From Arthrobacter pigmenti (lineage in GTDB: Bacteria > Actinomycetota > Actinomycetes > Actinomycetales > Micrococcaceae), in contig NZ_JAATJL010000001.1 in assembly GCF_011927905.1 (NCBI RefSeq), positions 3,224,001 through 3,288,000 on the forward strand: 64,000 nucleotides of DNA, given 5' to 3'. How positions within the stretch are numbered: position 1 is the stretch's first letter; every line of letters begins with the position of its first letter. Both the position numbers and the translations under genes were made by a program. This document shows, piece by piece, positions 34,479-44,212 of this stretch. The notes beneath the pieces are model-generated. The model worked only from the letters and a program-made list of their open reading frames with translations, did not search any database and was not told the origin of the DNA.

Positions 34479-35723
34479 TTAGTCGAGATTTCCGAAGTCG
34501 TAGCGAAGGCGCCGTTCGATCCCAGACAACTGGAGAGATGCCGCAGCCCGGACAATGGACCGGCGAATTTTCCCCATGGCTCGAAGCTCAGCATCTCTTT
34601 GTAGCTCTTTCTGCTTGTTCAGATTCTCCTGTGCATCGACAGTGGCACGGTGGACGTGCCTGCTAACAAGAACTCGTACTAAACCACCTGGCCACCAATC
34701 AGAACGGATCAGCCAGAGGCGATTCCCCCGATCCAGTGACTCCTTCGTCCATCGCAGAGAGAGCCAGGTGAAAATTATCGGGGAGATGGAGGAGACCGTA
34801 ACGAAGTACGACCCGAGTGATCTTCCTTCACCAATGATCCAAGTAACCACTGTCAATCCGAGGAGGATACTCAACGCCAGAGCCATCAATCTCGCGCCGA
34901 CCCTGGTTGTGAAGTCAGGTGACCTGACTTGTGTTGCAAAGTAGAAGTACACGGCCATAGTGCCCCCCGCGAGAATGACGGCCGTCCCGTACACCCAGAG
35001 CATCACGCGTAGATTTAGTCCTGCGACGCTCCAGTCGATGATCAGATAGATACTCAGGTTTACGGCAGTTGCAGGAAGACCAGCAAGAAGGATGTTCGAA
35101 ACGGCGTAAAAGGCTCTCGACCCCCGTGTAAGGGTCGGCCAAACAGTTGACGGTGTTCGGATCCGCCTGTAGTACGAAAGAGTTCGCCTCGCTTTCCTGA
35201 CGTCCTGGTAGTACTGGGGGAGCCCTCCCGCATCGATCCGCTCTAAAGCATCAACCGTGGCCAGACAGCTCAGGTAAGTCAGGGCAGAGACGAACAGGAT
35301 CAACCCATACCGCGGTGGCGAGGTCATCAGCAGACCCAGCACCGTCAGCCAACACACGATCACCATCGCGGTGGAACCTAGGAACATGCCGTCGATCAAT
35401 TTACGGTCGCGCATCGATTGCTTAGAGAACTCTGGCCGGCCCTTCTTGTCCTCCGATCGGGCTTTAATTTGGAGGCCAATAGCTATCGCTGAGTAACCTA
35501 TCAGGGCCGTGAGACCAATCTCGAGCTCAACCCCCGGCACAAAGTCGGCTGCCCGCGCCATCCACTCCGGCGTATTCCGCCAGACTTCCCAGGATGCCCA
35601 GGTGATGAACCCGGTCATCGCCAAGCCGATGAAAGCAAAGCGGCCCACCGAGTACCCGGGCCGAAGCGCCGCCTTCCACCATCCACTTATTCGACGTTTC
35701 ATAACAGCTATGAAGACACGCAA
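34479..35723 (-). CDS. Multi-pass membrane protein next to the restriction island
   Basis: 414 residues from TTG 35723, which has GGGGGAG just upstream; an ATG at 35702 is the alternative. About eight helices (for example GRFAFIGLAMTGFITWASW, LIGYSAIAIGLQI, MFLGSTAMVIVCWLTVLGLLM, YGLILFVSALTYLSCLATV, LPATAVNLSIYLIIDW, LWVYGTAVILAGGTMAVYFYF, LMALALSILLGLTVVTWII). A basic cytoplasmic tail of about 75 residues ends the protein. GC content looks lower than its neighbours. Divergent from hsdM, so it may belong to the defence island; no family recognised. Confidence 0.7.
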   Translation of the reverse strand: MRVFIAVMKRRISGWWKAALRPGYSVGRFAFIGLAMTGFITWASWEVWRNTPEWMARAADFVPGVELEIGLTALIGYSAIAIGLQIKARSEDKKGRPEFSKQSMRDRKLIDGMFLGSTAMVIVCWLTVLGLLMTSPPRYGLILFVSALTYLSCLATVDALERIDAGGLPQYYQDVRKARRTLSYYRRIRTPSTVWPTLTRGSRAFYAVSNILLAGLPATAVNLSIYLIIDWSVAGLNLRVMLWVYGTAVILAGGTMAVYFYFATQVRSPDFTTRVGARLMALALSILLGLTVVTWIIGEGRSLGSYFVTVSSISPIIFTWLSLRWTKESLDRGNRLWLIRSDWWPGGLVRVLVSRHVHRATVDAQENLNKQKELQRDAELRAMGKIRRSIVRAAASLQLSGIERRLRYDFGNLD

Positions 35724-35836
35724 ACCCTCTCCCCCTTCAACTCGCAGTGCGCTATCCGCACCATTGCGGAAGACCTTAGAACCTGGCACCGACAATCCGT
35801 CACGGGCCTAGGAACAGCGCCACTAAGCTGGAACGC

Positions 35837-37330
35837 GTGATCAACGGGACAGTGCGCACGCAGGTAGACAAAGTTTGGGACACGTTTTGGACCGGGGGCA
35901 TCTCCAACCCCTTGGAGGTCATCGAACAGATCACGTACCTGCTGTTCCTGAAACGGCTCGACGAAGAGCAGACAGGCCTGGAGAGGCGCGCCAACCGCAC
36001 TGGCAAGCCCATTCAGAACCCGATCTTTCCCGACGGAACAGACCCGCGCGGGCGAGATTACAGCGATCTGCGCTGGGGCAGGTTCAAGGGGTTCTCGCGC
36101 GAGGAGAAGTTCAAACTCTTCTCCGAACACATCTTCCCCTTCATGCGCGAGGAGCTTACCCGTCAGTCGAACGGTGAGCACTCCACTTATAGCCACCACA
36201 TGAAGGACGCGCGCTTCACGATTCCTAACGCCGGCGTCCTCGAACGCGTCATCGACATCATCGCTGATATCGACATGACCGCCCGCGACACCACGGGTGA
36301 CCTGTACGAGTACATGCTCTCCAAGATTGCCACCGCTGGCACTAACGGGCAGTTCCGCACGCCGCGTCACATCATCGAACTCATGGTGCAGATGACGGAC
36401 CCTCAGCCGATGGAAGCGATCTGCGATCCGGCTTCGGGCACGTGTGGATTCCTGGTCCGAGCGGCCGAACACCTGTGGGAATCGCCGGACCTGCTCACTA
36501 ACCAACCGCAACTGGATTTCTACCACCACGAGCAGTTCCACGGCTACGACTTCGACAACACCATGCTCCGCATCGGCTCCATGAACATGCTCTTGCACGG
36601 CGTCGAGAACCCGGTGATTACCTACCGCGATTCGCTGGCCGAGCTGCACTCTGCCGAGGAAGAGAAGTACCACGTGGTACTCGCGAATCCGCCGTTCGCA
36701 GGCAGCCTCGACTACGCAGGGGTTTCGAAGGAACTGCTCGCTACCGTCAAAACTAAGAAGACTGAGTTGCTGTTCCTTGCACTCTTCCTTCGGTTGCTTC
36801 GTAACGGCGGACGCGCTGCAGTGATCGTGCCGGACGGCGTCCTCTTCGGCTCCTCGAAGGCACACAAGGACCTGCGCAAGCTCCTGGTGGAGCAACACAA
36901 GCTCGACGCCGTCGTGAAGCTCCCGTCCGGCGTCTTCAAACCGTATGCCGGCGTTTCGACCGCGATCCTCTTCTTCACCAAGACCAACTCGGGCGGCACC
37001 GACAACGTCTGGTTTTACGACGTGAAGTCCGACGGCTTCAGCCTCGACGACAAGCGCACTCCCCTCGGTTCGTCCGACCTTGCCGACGTCCTGGAGCGAT
37101 ACAAGCAGCGCACGACAACGGAAGCCGAGCGGACGCGAACCGACCGGTCTTTTCTCGTCCCCAAGTCCGAGATCGCCGAGAACGGCTACGATCTCTCGCT
37201 CAACCGGTATAAGGAGGTTGAGTACGACGAGGTCGAGCACAAGGCGCCGGAGGAGATCATCGCGGAGCTTGAGCTGCTCGAGAAGGAGATCGTTGACGGC
37301 ATGTCCGAGCTGAAGGATCTGCTCAAGTGA
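35837..37330 (+). CDS. hsdM: Type I restriction-modification DNA methyltransferase (M subunit)
   Basis: 497 residues from GTG 35837. N-terminal HsdM helical domain (VWDTFWTGGISNPLEVIEQITYLLFLKRLDE) and N6-adenine methylase core: SAM motif I DPASGTCGFL (about 197) and catalytic NPPF (about 284, LANPPFAGSLDYA). The C-terminal coiled coil (EEIIAELELLEKEIVDGM) docks HsdS. It methylates adenines in the bipartite target chosen by HsdS. The stop overlaps the hsdS start by four bases. Confidence 0.97.
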   Translation: MINGTVRTQVDKVWDTFWTGGISNPLEVIEQITYLLFLKRLDEEQTGLERRANRTGKPIQNPIFPDGTDPRGRDYSDLRWGRFKGFSREEKFKLFSEHIFPFMREELTRQSNGEHSTYSHHMKDARFTIPNAGVLERVIDIIADIDMTARDTTGDLYEYMLSKIATAGTNGQFRTPRHIIELMVQMTDPQPMEAICDPASGTCGFLVRAAEHLWESPDLLTNQPQLDFYHHEQFHGYDFDNTMLRIGSMNMLLHGVENPVITYRDSLAELHSAEEEKYHVVLANPPFAGSLDYAGVSKELLATVKTKKTELLFLALFLRLLRNGGRAAVIVPDGVLFGSSKAHKDLRKLLVEQHKLDAVVKLPSGVFKPYAGVSTAILFFTKTNSGGTDNVWFYDVKSDGFSLDDKRTPLGSSDLADVLERYKQRTTTEAERTRTDRSFLVPKSEIAENGYDLSLNRYKEVEYDEVEHKAPEEIIAELELLEKEIVDGMSELKDLLK

Positions 37331-38526
37331 AGATGGTTCCGCTCGGTGAGGTAGCCCGATTTATCCGTGGTATCACATTCAAACCGACGGACTTGGAGCC
37401 TCCGAGTGAAGGGAACATTGACTGTTTCCGCACCCGAAACGTGCAGTTGCGGCTGGATGAGTCTGACGTTTGGTCCATTCCTTCTTCGTTCCTCAAGCGT
37501 CAGGAGCAGCTTCTTCGGGAGGCGGACATCCTCATTTCCAGCGCGAACAGTTGGAATCTGGTCGGTCGATGCTGTTGGATTCCTGCCCTCAGCCGACCAA
37601 CGACATTTGGCGGCTTCGTAACTGCCCTGCGAGGTGATCCGAAAGTAGTCGAGGCGCGGTACCTGTTCCATTGGTTCTCTTCCGTGCCAATCCAAGAGAA
37701 GCTGCGCAGTTTCGGCAATCAGACGACCAACATCTCGAATCTGGATTTGAAGCGCGCTGGAAATCTTCCTACACCCCTGCCACCCCTCGACGAGCAGCGG
37801 CGTATCGCGGCGATTTTGGACAAGGCAGACGAGCTCCGATCCAAGCGCCGCGAAGCCCTCGACCACCTCGACGCCCTCACCCAGTCCATCTTCAACGAGA
37901 TGTTCGGTGATCCCACGCAAAATTCACGCTTCCCTCAAATCAGGCTTGAGAATCTACTCGAAGGCGTCGATAGCGGGCAAAGCCCCGTCTGTGAAGATCG
38001 TCCGGCTGCAGACGAGGAATGGTCCGTGCTGAAACTGGGTGCGGTGACAAAGATGATTTACGACCCAGCGCAGAACAAAGCCCTCTTGTCTACGCCTGAC
38101 CCCCGACATGAAGTGCGGGCGGGCGACGTCCTGTTCAGCAGGAAGAACACACGAGAACACGTCGCGGCGGTAGCCTTCGTGAGGAAAACCCCACCCCGGC
38201 GATTGCTGCCGGATCTGATCTTCAGGCTGAAGATCAGAACACCGGCCCAGATAACTCCTGAATATTTACAGGCGGTTCTCGCTCATCCACGAAAGCGCAA
38301 GCAGGTGCAGGGATTAGCGGGCGGCTCTGCGGGGTCGATGCCCAACATTTCAAAGTCGAAGCTCCTCACGGTGAGTATCCCGGTGCCGTTGCGGCAGTCG
38401 CAAATGGAGTTCACAAACCGCGTTGCCGCCGTCGAGCGCTTGAAAGACCACCACCGCACCCAGCTCGCACATCTGGACACCCTCTTCGCCTCGCTTCAAC
38501 ACCGCGCGTTCAAAGGAGAACTGTGA
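37327..38526 (+). CDS. hsdS: Type I restriction-modification specificity subunit
   Basis: 399 residues from GTG 37327. Two target-recognition domains (about 1-150 and 205-365), each followed by a conserved helix: PLPPLDEQRRIAAILDKADELRSKRREAL with DALTQSIFNEMFGDP at about 150-200, and the second near RQSQMEFTNRVAAVERLKDHHRTQLAHLDTLFASLQHRAF at the end. The half-repeat structure fits a bipartite DNA target. No inverted repeats or second hsdS suggest phase switching. Its end overlaps mrr by four bases. Confidence 0.95.
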   Translation: MKMVPLGEVARFIRGITFKPTDLEPPSEGNIDCFRTRNVQLRLDESDVWSIPSSFLKRQEQLLREADILISSANSWNLVGRCCWIPALSRPTTFGGFVTALRGDPKVVEARYLFHWFSSVPIQEKLRSFGNQTTNISNLDLKRAGNLPTPLPPLDEQRRIAAILDKADELRSKRREALDHLDALTQSIFNEMFGDPTQNSRFPQIRLENLLEGVDSGQSPVCEDRPAADEEWSVLKLGAVTKMIYDPAQNKALLSTPDPRHEVRAGDVLFSRKNTREHVAAVAFVRKTPPRRLLPDLIFRLKIRTPAQITPEYLQAVLAHPRKRKQVQGLAGGSAGSMPNISKSKLLTVSIPVPLRQSQMEFTNRVAAVERLKDHHRTQLAHLDTLFASLQHRAFKGEL

Positions 38527-39452
38527 GCACCGCCCAAATCGAAGTGCCGAAATGGCACGAGTTCCTGACACCGGTCCTTCGCGCGCTTGAGGACGGCCGT
38601 TCTCGCAGCCGCGCTGAGGTCACCAGCGGAGCAATGGAACTCGCCAACGTATCCGATGAGCAGCGTGCCGTCCGTGACAGCAGTGGTGGCCTGAAAGCGA
38701 AAGGACGGGTTGGCTGGGCCATCTCGCACCTCATTGCGACTGAAGCGATTATTCGCCCAAAACCTGCGCTTTACACGATCACCGACACCGGACATGAGTT
38801 GCTTCTGGGCTTCCCAGATGGACTTGCACAAAGGGACCTCCGAACGGTGCCGGCATACCGTGCTCATCAACAAGCGCTAAATGATGCGCGTCAGAAATCG
38901 GCTTCGTCTGTAGTCAGCGAAGAGGCGGAGGAAGAAGGCAGCCCTACCGACCTCATCGATCAGGCAATCGAACAGATGGAGGCCGAAGTCGGGGTTGCAC
39001 TATTGACCCGTTTGCGTGAGTCGAGCCCCGAGTTCTTTGAGGAGGCCGTCGTCGACCTCCTCCTCAAAATGGGATACGGCGGCGCCGAGCAACGCGGCAG
39101 ACGAATCGGCGGCAGCGGGGACGGAGGTGTGGACGGCGTCATAGATCAGGATGCGCTGGGCCTGGACCAGGTCTACATCCAGGCCAAGCGCTACAAAGAC
39201 GGCAATAACGTCGGCAGAGAGACCATCCAGGCTTTCGTTGGCGCTCTTCAAGGAACAGGCGCCTCCCGGGGCGTGTTCATCACGACGAGCAGTTTCACGG
39301 ACAATGCCCGCAAGTACGCAGCGGGCATCGCGTCGCGGGTCATCCTGATCGACAGCGTTCGTCTGGTCAATCTGATGATCGAGTACCGAGTCGGCGTGCA
39401 GGTGAAGCAGACCTACGACGTCGTAGACCTCGACGAAGACTACTTCGAGTAG
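38523..39452 (+). CDS. mrr: Mrr-type restriction endonuclease
   Basis: 309 residues from GTG 38523. An N-terminal winged helix (PVLRALEDGRSRSRAEV, KGRVGWAISHLIATEAI) is typical of Mrr_N. The C-terminal Mrr catalytic domain holds FFEEAVVDLLLKMGYG, GGSGDGGVDGVI (Asp at about 201) and YIQAKRYK (Gln-x-Lys at about 220), the D-(x)n-QxK nuclease motif. Mrr enzymes cleave methylated DNA (type IV). Overlap with hsdS implies production with the modification subunits, which is unusual because Mrr can attack DNA modified by type I-like methylation. Confidence 0.93.
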   Translation: MSTAQIEVPKWHEFLTPVLRALEDGRSRSRAEVTSGAMELANVSDEQRAVRDSSGGLKAKGRVGWAISHLIATEAIIRPKPALYTITDTGHELLLGFPDGLAQRDLRTVPAYRAHQQALNDARQKSASSVVSEEAEEEGSPTDLIDQAIEQMEAEVGVALLTRLRESSPEFFEEAVVDLLLKMGYGGAEQRGRRIGGSGDGGVDGVIDQDALGLDQVYIQAKRYKDGNNVGRETIQAFVGALQGTGASRGVFITTSSFTDNARKYAAGIASRVILIDSVRLVNLMIEYRVGVQVKQTYDVVDLDEDYFE

Positions 39453-39482
39453 CTTCACCCATCCAACGCCGCCTTGCACTTA

Positions 39483-39517
39483 TTTCACTTAAGGTAGATT
39501 ATGAGTATTGAGTGAAA
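39483..39517. promoter_or_regulatory. Promoter/operator region of the toxin-antitoxin pair
   Basis: AT-rich stretch between mrr and the antitoxin gene. Inverted half sites TTTCACT (39483-39489) and AGTGAAA (39511-39517) flank TAGATTAT-like -10 sequence. Autorepression by the HTH antitoxin is inferred. Confidence 0.5.
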
Positions 39518-39527
39518 AGGAGTTGTC

Positions 39528-39983
39528 ATGAGCGCACTCACCAGCACACAAGAACTGTCGACTATCAATGTCAGCCCGAAACAGAGCGAAGAGGCAACCG
39601 AAGTCTCGCGACGCTTCAGTGAGGTCAACGCAAAGGACCTCCGCATACGCATCGAGTCGGCTTCCGGCGAAACGGTGGTTCTCCCAGAGAACCTGAATGA
39701 CCTGCTGCAGACAGTCCTTCGGCTAGCTGCGTCCGGCCGCGAGATTGGCCTGGCTCACCGTTCGAAGGCGTTAACCAGCGTTGAGGCCGCTCAGATGCTC
39801 GGCATCTCCCGGCCCACGCTGATCAAGATGGCAGCAGCCGGGGAGATCCCGTCCCATAAAGTCGGCTCACATAACCGATTTCTTCGCACAGATCTTGAAG
39901 AGTTCGCAGAACGTCGCGCTGATGCTGAACGCGCAGCCTTCAACGCTTTCCGAGACCTGGAACACGAGATCGATCAAGGATAG
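39528..39983 (+). CDS. Helix-turn-helix antitoxin (excisionase-type DNA-binding domain)
   Basis: 151 residues with AAGGAG before the ATG. The N-terminal 80 residues are soluble; the C-terminal part is an excisionase/MerR-like DNA-binding domain, LTSVEAAQMLGISRPTLIKMAAAGEIPSHKVGSHNRFLRTDLEEF (about 83-130). Directly followed by a PIN-domain gene, this is the standard layout of a type II toxin-antitoxin pair in which the first product binds DNA and neutralises the toxin. It stops 10 bases before the hairpin that covers the toxin start. Confidence 0.88.
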   Translation: MSALTSTQELSTINVSPKQSEEATEVSRRFSEVNAKDLRIRIESASGETVVLPENLNDLLQTVLRLAASGREIGLAHRSKALTSVEAAQMLGISRPTLIKMAAAGEIPSHKVGSHNRFLRTDLEEFAERRADAERAAFNAFRDLEHEIDQG

Positions 39984-39992
39984 ATCGGGACT

Positions 39993-40032
39993 GCCCCCGG
40001 TCGCATAGGGTGGTGCCTATGCGACCGGGGGC
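39993..40032 (+). promoter_or_regulatory. Perfect hairpin covering the PIN-toxin start codon
   Basis: Arms GCCCCCGGTCGCATAGG (39993-40009) and CCTATGCGACCGGGGGC (40016-40032) pair perfectly over 17 bp around the 6-base loop GTGGTG. The toxin ATG (40019-40021) lies in the 3' arm, and the only ribosome-site-like bases (AGGGTGG) span the arm and loop. Initiation is expected to be blocked unless the stem is melted. Confidence 0.85.
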
Positions 40033-40615
40033 CACACTCATCTTTTTGGACGCCAACGTCCTCTACTCAAAAACTTTGCGCGATTGGTTTGCGCTCATCT
40101 CGAAGCGCTCCGGCTCGAACGGAATCGAGTTGCGTTGGAGCGAAGATGTGCTTGTGGAATGGCTCTACAATTTACGCCGAAACGCACCAGGGAAAGGCGA
40201 CGCAGGTATTGGTGGTCTGCGAGAGAACCTCGTGAGCGCATTCCCGAACGCATTGATCAGCGGTTACACCGTTGACTCCGCTCTACTCACGGGACGAGAT
40301 AAGTTCGACGCACACGTACTTGCGGCTGCCGACCACGGAGGTGTGGACTATCTGGTCACCGACAACACTTCCGATTTCGCACCATTCAAGGACGCTTACA
40401 ACTTCGAGATTTACAGCTGTGATGAAATGCTGTGTTTGATACTCGAGCGTCGCCTCGACGCGGTTAGGGGTGCGTTGCTCGACAATCTTGCCTACTGGTC
40501 AGCGAAGTCGAATTCGAAAGACCTCGTCGAAGCCCTGGTAGATGCGAATGCCGTGCAATTCGCAGACGGGGTGAGGAAGCTGCGATACGCCCTTGCCATG
40601 TCCGGCAAGTACTAG
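40019..40615 (+). CDS. PIN-domain toxin (VapC-like ribonuclease)
   Basis: 198 residues from ATG 40019. PIN signature RPGATLIFLDANVLYSK (first acidic residue Asp11), a second acidic cluster in WSEDVLVEWLYNL, and GRDKFDAHVLAAADHGGVDYLVTDNTSDF (third and fourth acidic residues). PIN toxins cleave RNA with a divalent metal. It is longer than classical VapC (about 130) with a 50-residue C-terminal extension. A GTG at 40010 is in frame within the hairpin loop and is less likely. Confidence 0.88.
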   Translation: MRPGATLIFLDANVLYSKTLRDWFALISKRSGSNGIELRWSEDVLVEWLYNLRRNAPGKGDAGIGGLRENLVSAFPNALISGYTVDSALLTGRDKFDAHVLAAADHGGVDYLVTDNTSDFAPFKDAYNFEIYSCDEMLCLILERRLDAVRGALLDNLAYWSAKSNSKDLVEALVDANAVQFADGVRKLRYALAMSGKY

Positions 40616-40657
40616 CACGCTTCAGATATCCTGCAGCAAGGGACCAGCAGAGGGGCA

Positions 40658-43600
40658 ATGATGGGGGACGCGGCTCAATTACAGAGCAACTTCGCGTTCC
40701 TACGTGCCGAATGGCCCGATATCGCCGTCGAAGCCCGCAACGCTGAGCGCTTTGCCCGGATCGACCCGCGCACCTCCCTCCTTTACTGCCGCCGCACCCT
40801 CGAGTTCACTCTGCAATGGATCTTCACCGCCGACACGTCGCTGAACCAGCCGTACAAAGACGACCTCAACGGCATGCTCAACGAACCCACCTTCAAGAAA
40901 CTCACCGGTGAGCGCCTCCTCGACAAGATGCATCTGGTACGGAAGGTCTCCAACAAAGCCGTTCACACCAACGTCGCCATCAACGTCCAAACCTCCGAGG
41001 CCATCCTCCGCGAACTCTTCCAAACCTGCTTCTGGCTCGCCCACCGCTACGCCCGTCAGGAACAGAACCGCCCGACACCGGGACTCGCCTTCGACGGTGC
41101 GCTCCTCAGCCCCCAGCGCCGCCCAATGCCCGCACCGCCAAAGCCAAGCGGTCCAAAACCAGCCCAACCGGCCGACGTCGTACCCAAAACCGCCGAGCAA
41201 GTTGCCGCCCTCGCGAAGGAGCTTGAGGAGCGGGATCGCAAGCTCGCCGAAGCAGACCAACAGAAGGCGAGCCTCGAGGACGAACTCAAGCAGCTCCGTG
41301 AGCAGATCAAGCTCGTCACCGCACAACGCCGCCACGAGCCGGACACACATGATTACGACGAGGGCATCACCCGCACCGACCTGATCGACCCCCAACTGGA
41401 GTGGGCCGGGTGGGATCTGTCCCACGAAGACGTCAGAGAATTCGCCGTCGACACCATGCCCACACCGCAGGGCACACTCACGGGCAAGGGCGCCGCAGAC
41501 TATGTGCTCTGGGGAGCCAACGGCCTGCCGCTCGCTGTTGTCGAAGCCAAACGCACCACCAAGGATCCGCACAACGGCCGCCAGCAGGCCCGTCTCTACG
41601 CCGACTGCCTCGAGCGGCGCTTCGGACAGCGGCCCATCATCTACTTCACCAACGGATACCAGACCTATATCTGGGACGACGCGTTCTATGCCGAGCGGAA
41701 GATTCAGGGCTTCCACACTCGCAATCAGTTGCAGCTTATGGTGGACCGCCGCACCACCAGGAAGTCGCTCGGGGAAGCGATCATCGACAACGCAATCGTG
41801 GAGCGGGACTACCAGCACGCCGCCATCCGTGCAGTCACCCAAGCATTCGAGAACGACGCCGAGAGACGCGCCCTTGTGGTGATGGCCACGGGAACCGGTA
41901 AAACCCGCACGGTCATCGCTCTCGCTGATCTCCTCATGAAAGCCAACTGGGTCAAGCGCGTGCTCTTCCTCGCGGACCGGGTGGCGCTCGTGGACCAGGC
42001 AGCGAGGGCCTTCAAGGCTCACCTACCCGGCTCTGCTCCGGAAGTGCTTGGGCGTGACAAGACTGCGGACAGCCGCATTCACCTGGCCACCTACCCCACC
42101 ATGATGAACCTCATCGACGAGACGGTGGGCGACGGCAAGGTCAATCGCGAGCGATACAACATTGGCCACTACGACCTCATCATTGTCGACGAAGCGCACC
42201 GCTCGGTCTATCAGAAGTACAAGGCGATCTTCGATTACTTCGACTCGTTCCTCATTGGCCTCACAGCAACGCCCACGGATGATGTCGACCGCAACACCTT
42301 TGCCCTCTTCAACATCGAGGACAACGTCCCGACCTTCGCCTACGAGCTGGACCGGGCCGTCGCAGAAGGCTGGCTTGTCCCCCGCCGTGGTATCGAAGTA
42401 CCCCTCAAGTTTCCCTACGAGGGCATCCGATACGAGGACTTGAGTGAGCGTGAAAGGGACGAGTGGGATTCCAAGGAATGGGACGACGATGGCGAGATTC
42501 CCGACGAAGTGGACCGCGCCGTCGTCAATAAATGGCTCTTCAACAAGGACACCGTAGACAAGGCGCTCGAGGTCCTGACGGAGCGCGGACACCGGGTGGC
42601 CGGCGGCGACCGGATCGGCAAGACCATCATCTTCGCCCGGAACAATGACCACGCCCGGTTCATTGAGGAACGCTTCAACGTCAACTACCCGGGAGAGAAA
42701 GGCGAAGCCGCGCAGGTCATCACTTACCAAGTGAACTACGCGTCCTCCCTCATCGAAAAGTTCGGAAAACCGGATAGCAAACCCGACATCGCTATTTCAG
42801 TCGACATGCTCGATACCGGCATCGACGTTCCGCAGGTGGTCAACCTGGTGTTCTTCAAACCAGTACGCTCTAAGACCAAGTTCTGGCAGATGGTAGGACG
42901 CGGAACGCGCCTATGCCCTGACCTATATGGCCCGGACAGGCACAAGGAAGACTTCCTTATCTTCGACCTGTGTCGCAATCTCGAATTCTTCAACGCCGAG
43001 CTTGAACTATCCGAAACCCCGATAGCCAAACCCTTGGCACAACGCACCTTCCTCACGCGGGTCCGCTTACTTCAGGCTCTGCAGGACGCGGACTACGACA
43101 GCGGATATGTCGATAGCATCCGAGATTCACTCCACTGCACAGTTCGCGATCTTCCCCGAGAGAACTTTCGCGTACGTCCTAGGCTGGAGCACGTTGACCG
43201 CTTTGCTCGCAGGGAGCAATGGGACTCCCTGGAACCACATGATGCCGAGGTGCTCGAATCCCACCTGAGTGGTTTGGCCGTCATCACGGCCCCGAAAGAC
43301 ACAGAGGAATCCAAGCGCTTCGATCAGCTTCTGTTCAGCGCACAGCTTGCGCTCCTGACTGACCCAGGGAAGTTGGCACCCCTTCGGCGGAAAATCATCG
43401 ACATCGCGTCGGCTCTGCAGGATCAACCGAGCATCCCGGCAATTGCCGAGCGGCTCGGGTTGATTGAAGACGTTCTCAGTCCGATCCATTGGGAAGCCGC
43501 CTCGCCAATCTGGTTAGAGGAGATCCGGCGAAAGCTTCGGCCGCTTCTGCATCTCATCGAGAAGAAGCGCCGCAAGGTGGTCTATACGGACTTTGATGAC

Positions 43601-44119
43601 GAACTTGGTGAGATACGCGAGGTGGACATTCCCTCCGTCGTCAGCTCCGTCGATCTGGTTCGGTACGGCGAGAAGGTGCGCCTCTACCTTGCTGACAAGA
43701 TGAACCACGCTACTATCCAGCGTCTCCGCCGGAACCGGCCTTTGACGGAACTCGATCTGCAGGAACTCGAACAGTTGCTCGTGGACAGCGGCGCCGGCTC
43801 CAAGGATGATCTGGCTCGTGCCGCCGAGAAGGGCCTCGGCTACTTTGTCCGCTCGCTAGTCGGGCTCGAGCCGGACGCCGTGAAAGAGGCGATGGCGGAA
43901 TTCATCGCGGGCACAACGATGAACACCGCGCAGCTCGACTTCGTTAACATGATCGTGCAGCACCTCACGCGGAACGGTGTCATGGAGGTAGGCCAGCTTT
44001 ACGAGTCGCCGTTCAAGGCCGTAGCGCCAACCGGGCCGGATGACCTTTTTGGCGTGGAGAAGGCGGATGTCCTTGAGGGTGTGCTGCGTCACCTCAAGGA
44101 GACAACCCGCGCGAGCTGA
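40658..44119 (+). CDS. hsdR: Type I restriction endonuclease/translocase (R subunit)
   Basis: 1153 residues; AGAGGGGC precedes the ATG. Order: N-terminal DUF4145-like region (about 1-130), coiled coil (about 185-230), nuclease domain with ADYVLW ... VVEAKR (about 280-298), helicase core with Walker A MATGTGKT (about 409), DEAH (about 511) and motif [14 protein letters not shown], then a C-terminal EcoEI_R_C-like domain (about 980-1150) that contacts HsdM. It translocates DNA and cuts unmodified DNA. It lies 42 bases after the toxin gene, making the operon hsdM-hsdS-mrr-antitoxin-toxin-hsdR. Confidence 0.96.
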   Translation: MMGDAAQLQSNFAFLRAEWPDIAVEARNAERFARIDPRTSLLYCRRTLEFTLQWIFTADTSLNQPYKDDLNGMLNEPTFKKLTGERLLDKMHLVRKVSNKAVHTNVAINVQTSEAILRELFQTCFWLAHRYARQEQNRPTPGLAFDGALLSPQRRPMPAPPKPSGPKPAQPADVVPKTAEQVAALAKELEERDRKLAEADQQKASLEDELKQLREQIKLVTAQRRHEPDTHDYDEGITRTDLIDPQLEWAGWDLSHEDVREFAVDTMPTPQGTLTGKGAADYVLWGANGLPLAVVEAKRTTKDPHNGRQQARLYADCLERRFGQRPIIYFTNGYQTYIWDDAFYAERKIQGFHTRNQLQLMVDRRTTRKSLGEAIIDNAIVERDYQHAAIRAVTQAFENDAERRALVVMATGTGKTRTVIALADLLMKANWVKRVLFLADRVALVDQAARAFKAHLPGSAPEVLGRDKTADSRIHLATYPTMMNLIDETVGDGKVNRERYNIGHYDLIIVDEAHRSVYQKYKAIFDYFDSFLIGLTATPTDDVDRNTFALFNIEDNVPTFAYELDRAVAEGWLVPRRGIEVPLKFPYEGIRYEDLSERERDEWDSKEWDDDGEIPDEVDRAVVNKWLFNKDTVDKALEVLTERGHRVAGGDRIGKTIIFARNNDHARFIEERFNVNYPGEKGEAAQVITYQVNYASSLIEKFGKPDSKPDIAISVDMLDTGIDVPQVVNLVFFKPVRSKTKFWQMVGRGTRLCPDLYGPDRHKEDFLIFDLCRNLEFFNAELELSETPIAKPLAQRTFLTRVRLLQALQDADYDSGYVDSIRDSLHCTVRDLPRENFRVRPRLEHVDRFARREQWDSLEPHDAEVLESHLSGLAVITAPKDTEESKRFDQLLFSAQLALLTDPGKLAPLRRKIIDIASALQDQPSIPAIAERLGLIEDVLSPIHWEAASPIWLEEIRRKLRPLLHLIEKKRRKVVYTDFDDELGEIREVDIPSVVSSVDLVRYGEKVRLYLADKMNHATIQRLRRNRPLTELDLQELEQLLVDSGAGSKDDLARAAEKGLGYFVRSLVGLEPDAVKEAMAEFIAGTTMNTAQLDFVNMIVQHLTRNGVMEVGQLYESPFKAVAPTGPDDLFGVEKADVLEGVLRHLKETTRAS

Positions 44120-44212
44120 AGTCACTAAAACTCCAACCCAACTCTCAGGATCCGGGTGTAGCGTAACCGTCAGGTCTGCCGAACAGAGCACTAGCAGGGT
44201 GAGGAAAGTTCG

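Noticed and set aside
35708-37240. 510-residue open frame antisense to hsdM
   Set aside because: GC-rich shadow: the plus strand has intact HsdM motifs (DPASGTCGF, NPPF) and the antisense translation has no recognisable domain or ribosome site.
37327-38526. Phase-variable hsdS with inversion repeats
   Set aside because: No second specificity gene, partial hsdS, recombinase or inverted repeats are present nearby.
40700-42022. 440-residue open frame antisense to hsdR
   Set aside because: Shadow of the HsdR coding strand, which holds the nuclease and Walker motifs.
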